In this document: piece after piece, positions 21,601-22,302 of the stretch
How positions within the stretch are numbered: position 1 is the stretch's first letter
Layout of the letters: each line of letters starts with the position of its first letter
From: Mucidula mucida
Lineage: Eukaryota; Basidiomycota; Agaricomycetes; Agaricales; Physalacriaceae
DNA: 22,302 nucleotides
Direction of reading: 5' to 3'
NCBI GenBank assembly: GCA_015501055.1
Contig: JADNYV010000555.1
Span: 1-22,302, forward strand
The notes under the pieces: generated by a model
The model's input: the letters and a program-made list of their open reading frames with translations, nothing else
Databases searched by the model: none
What the model was told of the DNA's origin: nothing
Made by a program: the position numbers and the translations under genes

Positions 21601-22302
21601 CGAACCATCTTTCCTACGACGACCAGTTGTTCATCGCTCCTTGTCCACACTTCTTTACTTTCTCCCAAGTATTTAGAGATTGATCATCTACAAATAAGTA
21701 GTATGTTGAAGTCTGCCTTTCTGTGAAACTGAAACTATACTTACCGGAGCAACTTGTCGCGAATCTCATACTATTCACTGTGCTCTTCTAGAAGGGAACG
21801 GGTCAGCAAAGGCTGTGCCCTCATCCTGTGCAGTGCTCAAACAGTTGTATGTTCAATGTTGAAGCTTGAAGAAAGACAACAAGGAGTAGAGGACCGATAT
21901 TACTACCACCGTCACCACTGCTGGTGTAGTTGCATAGAGAGAACAATGAGATCAGAGAGCCTACAGTAGAATAGAGCGGAAGAAAATATCAGGACACCGG
22001 GGGGCAGGAGCATTGCCAGTGATAAGAGAGGATATTTTGTATGGCGTCGTGACTATAATAACTGCCAAGTGACTGGGCCGCTCCCAGCCCGGCTCCACAT
22101 GAAAAGGTTGGTGAAGCTATACTCAGTAATCGCGCACCCGATGTCGGAAGAAAATTCATACGTAAGATTCATAAGTGTATTTATACAGTACATAAAATCG
22201 TAAAAAGAGACGGCGCACAATTACAGTAGTAGTAGTACAAAAAAACTGACAGAAAGAATCAGATATCGACGCCACACTCCATCTCATCCATTGCTCAAGA
22301 CT
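21601..22302. other. Downstream intergenic region, possible 3' end of a neighbour at the edge
   Basis: No convincing gene in about 660 bp. On the minus strand, within the last 40 bases, a short frame reads MDEMECGVDI and then a stop at about 22260. It could be the last exon of a gene entering from outside the window, with the T-rich stretch below it as its 3' untranslated region, but too little is visible to decide. The plus-strand frame at 21754-21969 looks random. Confidence 0.3.

Noticed and set aside
1..22302. tRNA genes, CRISPR arrays, transposon ends or long repeats
   Set aside because: None was seen by eye. Short T or A runs such as those near 9824 and 15637 lie inside introns and are not repeats of interest.

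Overview
The window looks like genomic DNA from a mushroom-forming basidiomycete (Agaricomycetes-like). Every gene is cut by many 44-65 nt GT-AG introns. The protein families also fit: an A-T-R carboxylic acid reductase of the NRPS-like type, membrane delta-12-type desaturases, a DUF6534-like membrane protein, a class II-type P450, a secreted berberine-bridge-type oxidase, a fungal AAA-ATPase-like protein and an F-box-like protein. No rRNA, tRNA, CRISPR or transposon was recognised. Gene models were built by hand from conserved motifs, splice sites and reading-frame continuity.

Layout: (1) 1-4107 (+), NRPS-like adenylation-thiolation-reductase enzyme, 5' end unresolved and one apparent frameshift in the A domain. 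(2) 5049-6667 (-), intact 400-aa fatty acid desaturase. (3) 6668-7411, shared divergent promoter region. (4) 7412-8954 (+), a second desaturase, paralogous to the first, with a single-base frameshift. (5) 9103-11147 (+), 19-exon seven-helix-type DUF6534-like protein. (6) 11148-12282, a 1.1 kb gap. (7) 12283-14595 (+), 506-aa cytochrome P450 with a probable 6-nt micro-exon. (8) 15290-17966 (+), FAD-linked oxidase with a GC-AG intron. (9) 18375-19970 (-), AAA-ATPase-like protein with a one-base frameshift. (10) 20036-21600 (+), F-box-like protein, head to head with (9) over only 65 bp.

Working together (inference): genes 1-8 look like a specialised-metabolite cluster. Two oleate-desaturase-type enzymes could build a polyunsaturated or acetylenic acyl chain. 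The P450 and FAD oxidase could oxidise it, and the A-T-R enzyme could activate and reduce a carboxylic acid to an aldehyde or alcohol. A fatty-acid-derived (for example polyene or polyyne type) product is a reasonable hypothesis, but nothing in the sequence fixes the substrate. Genes 9 and 10 belong to large families common in mushroom genomes and are probably flanking genes.

The oddest property of the region is that at least three genes need exactly one single-base indel, each next to a short homopolymer run, to restore the conserved reading frame, while three neighbours are fully open. This is either assembly error or early decay of the cluster.
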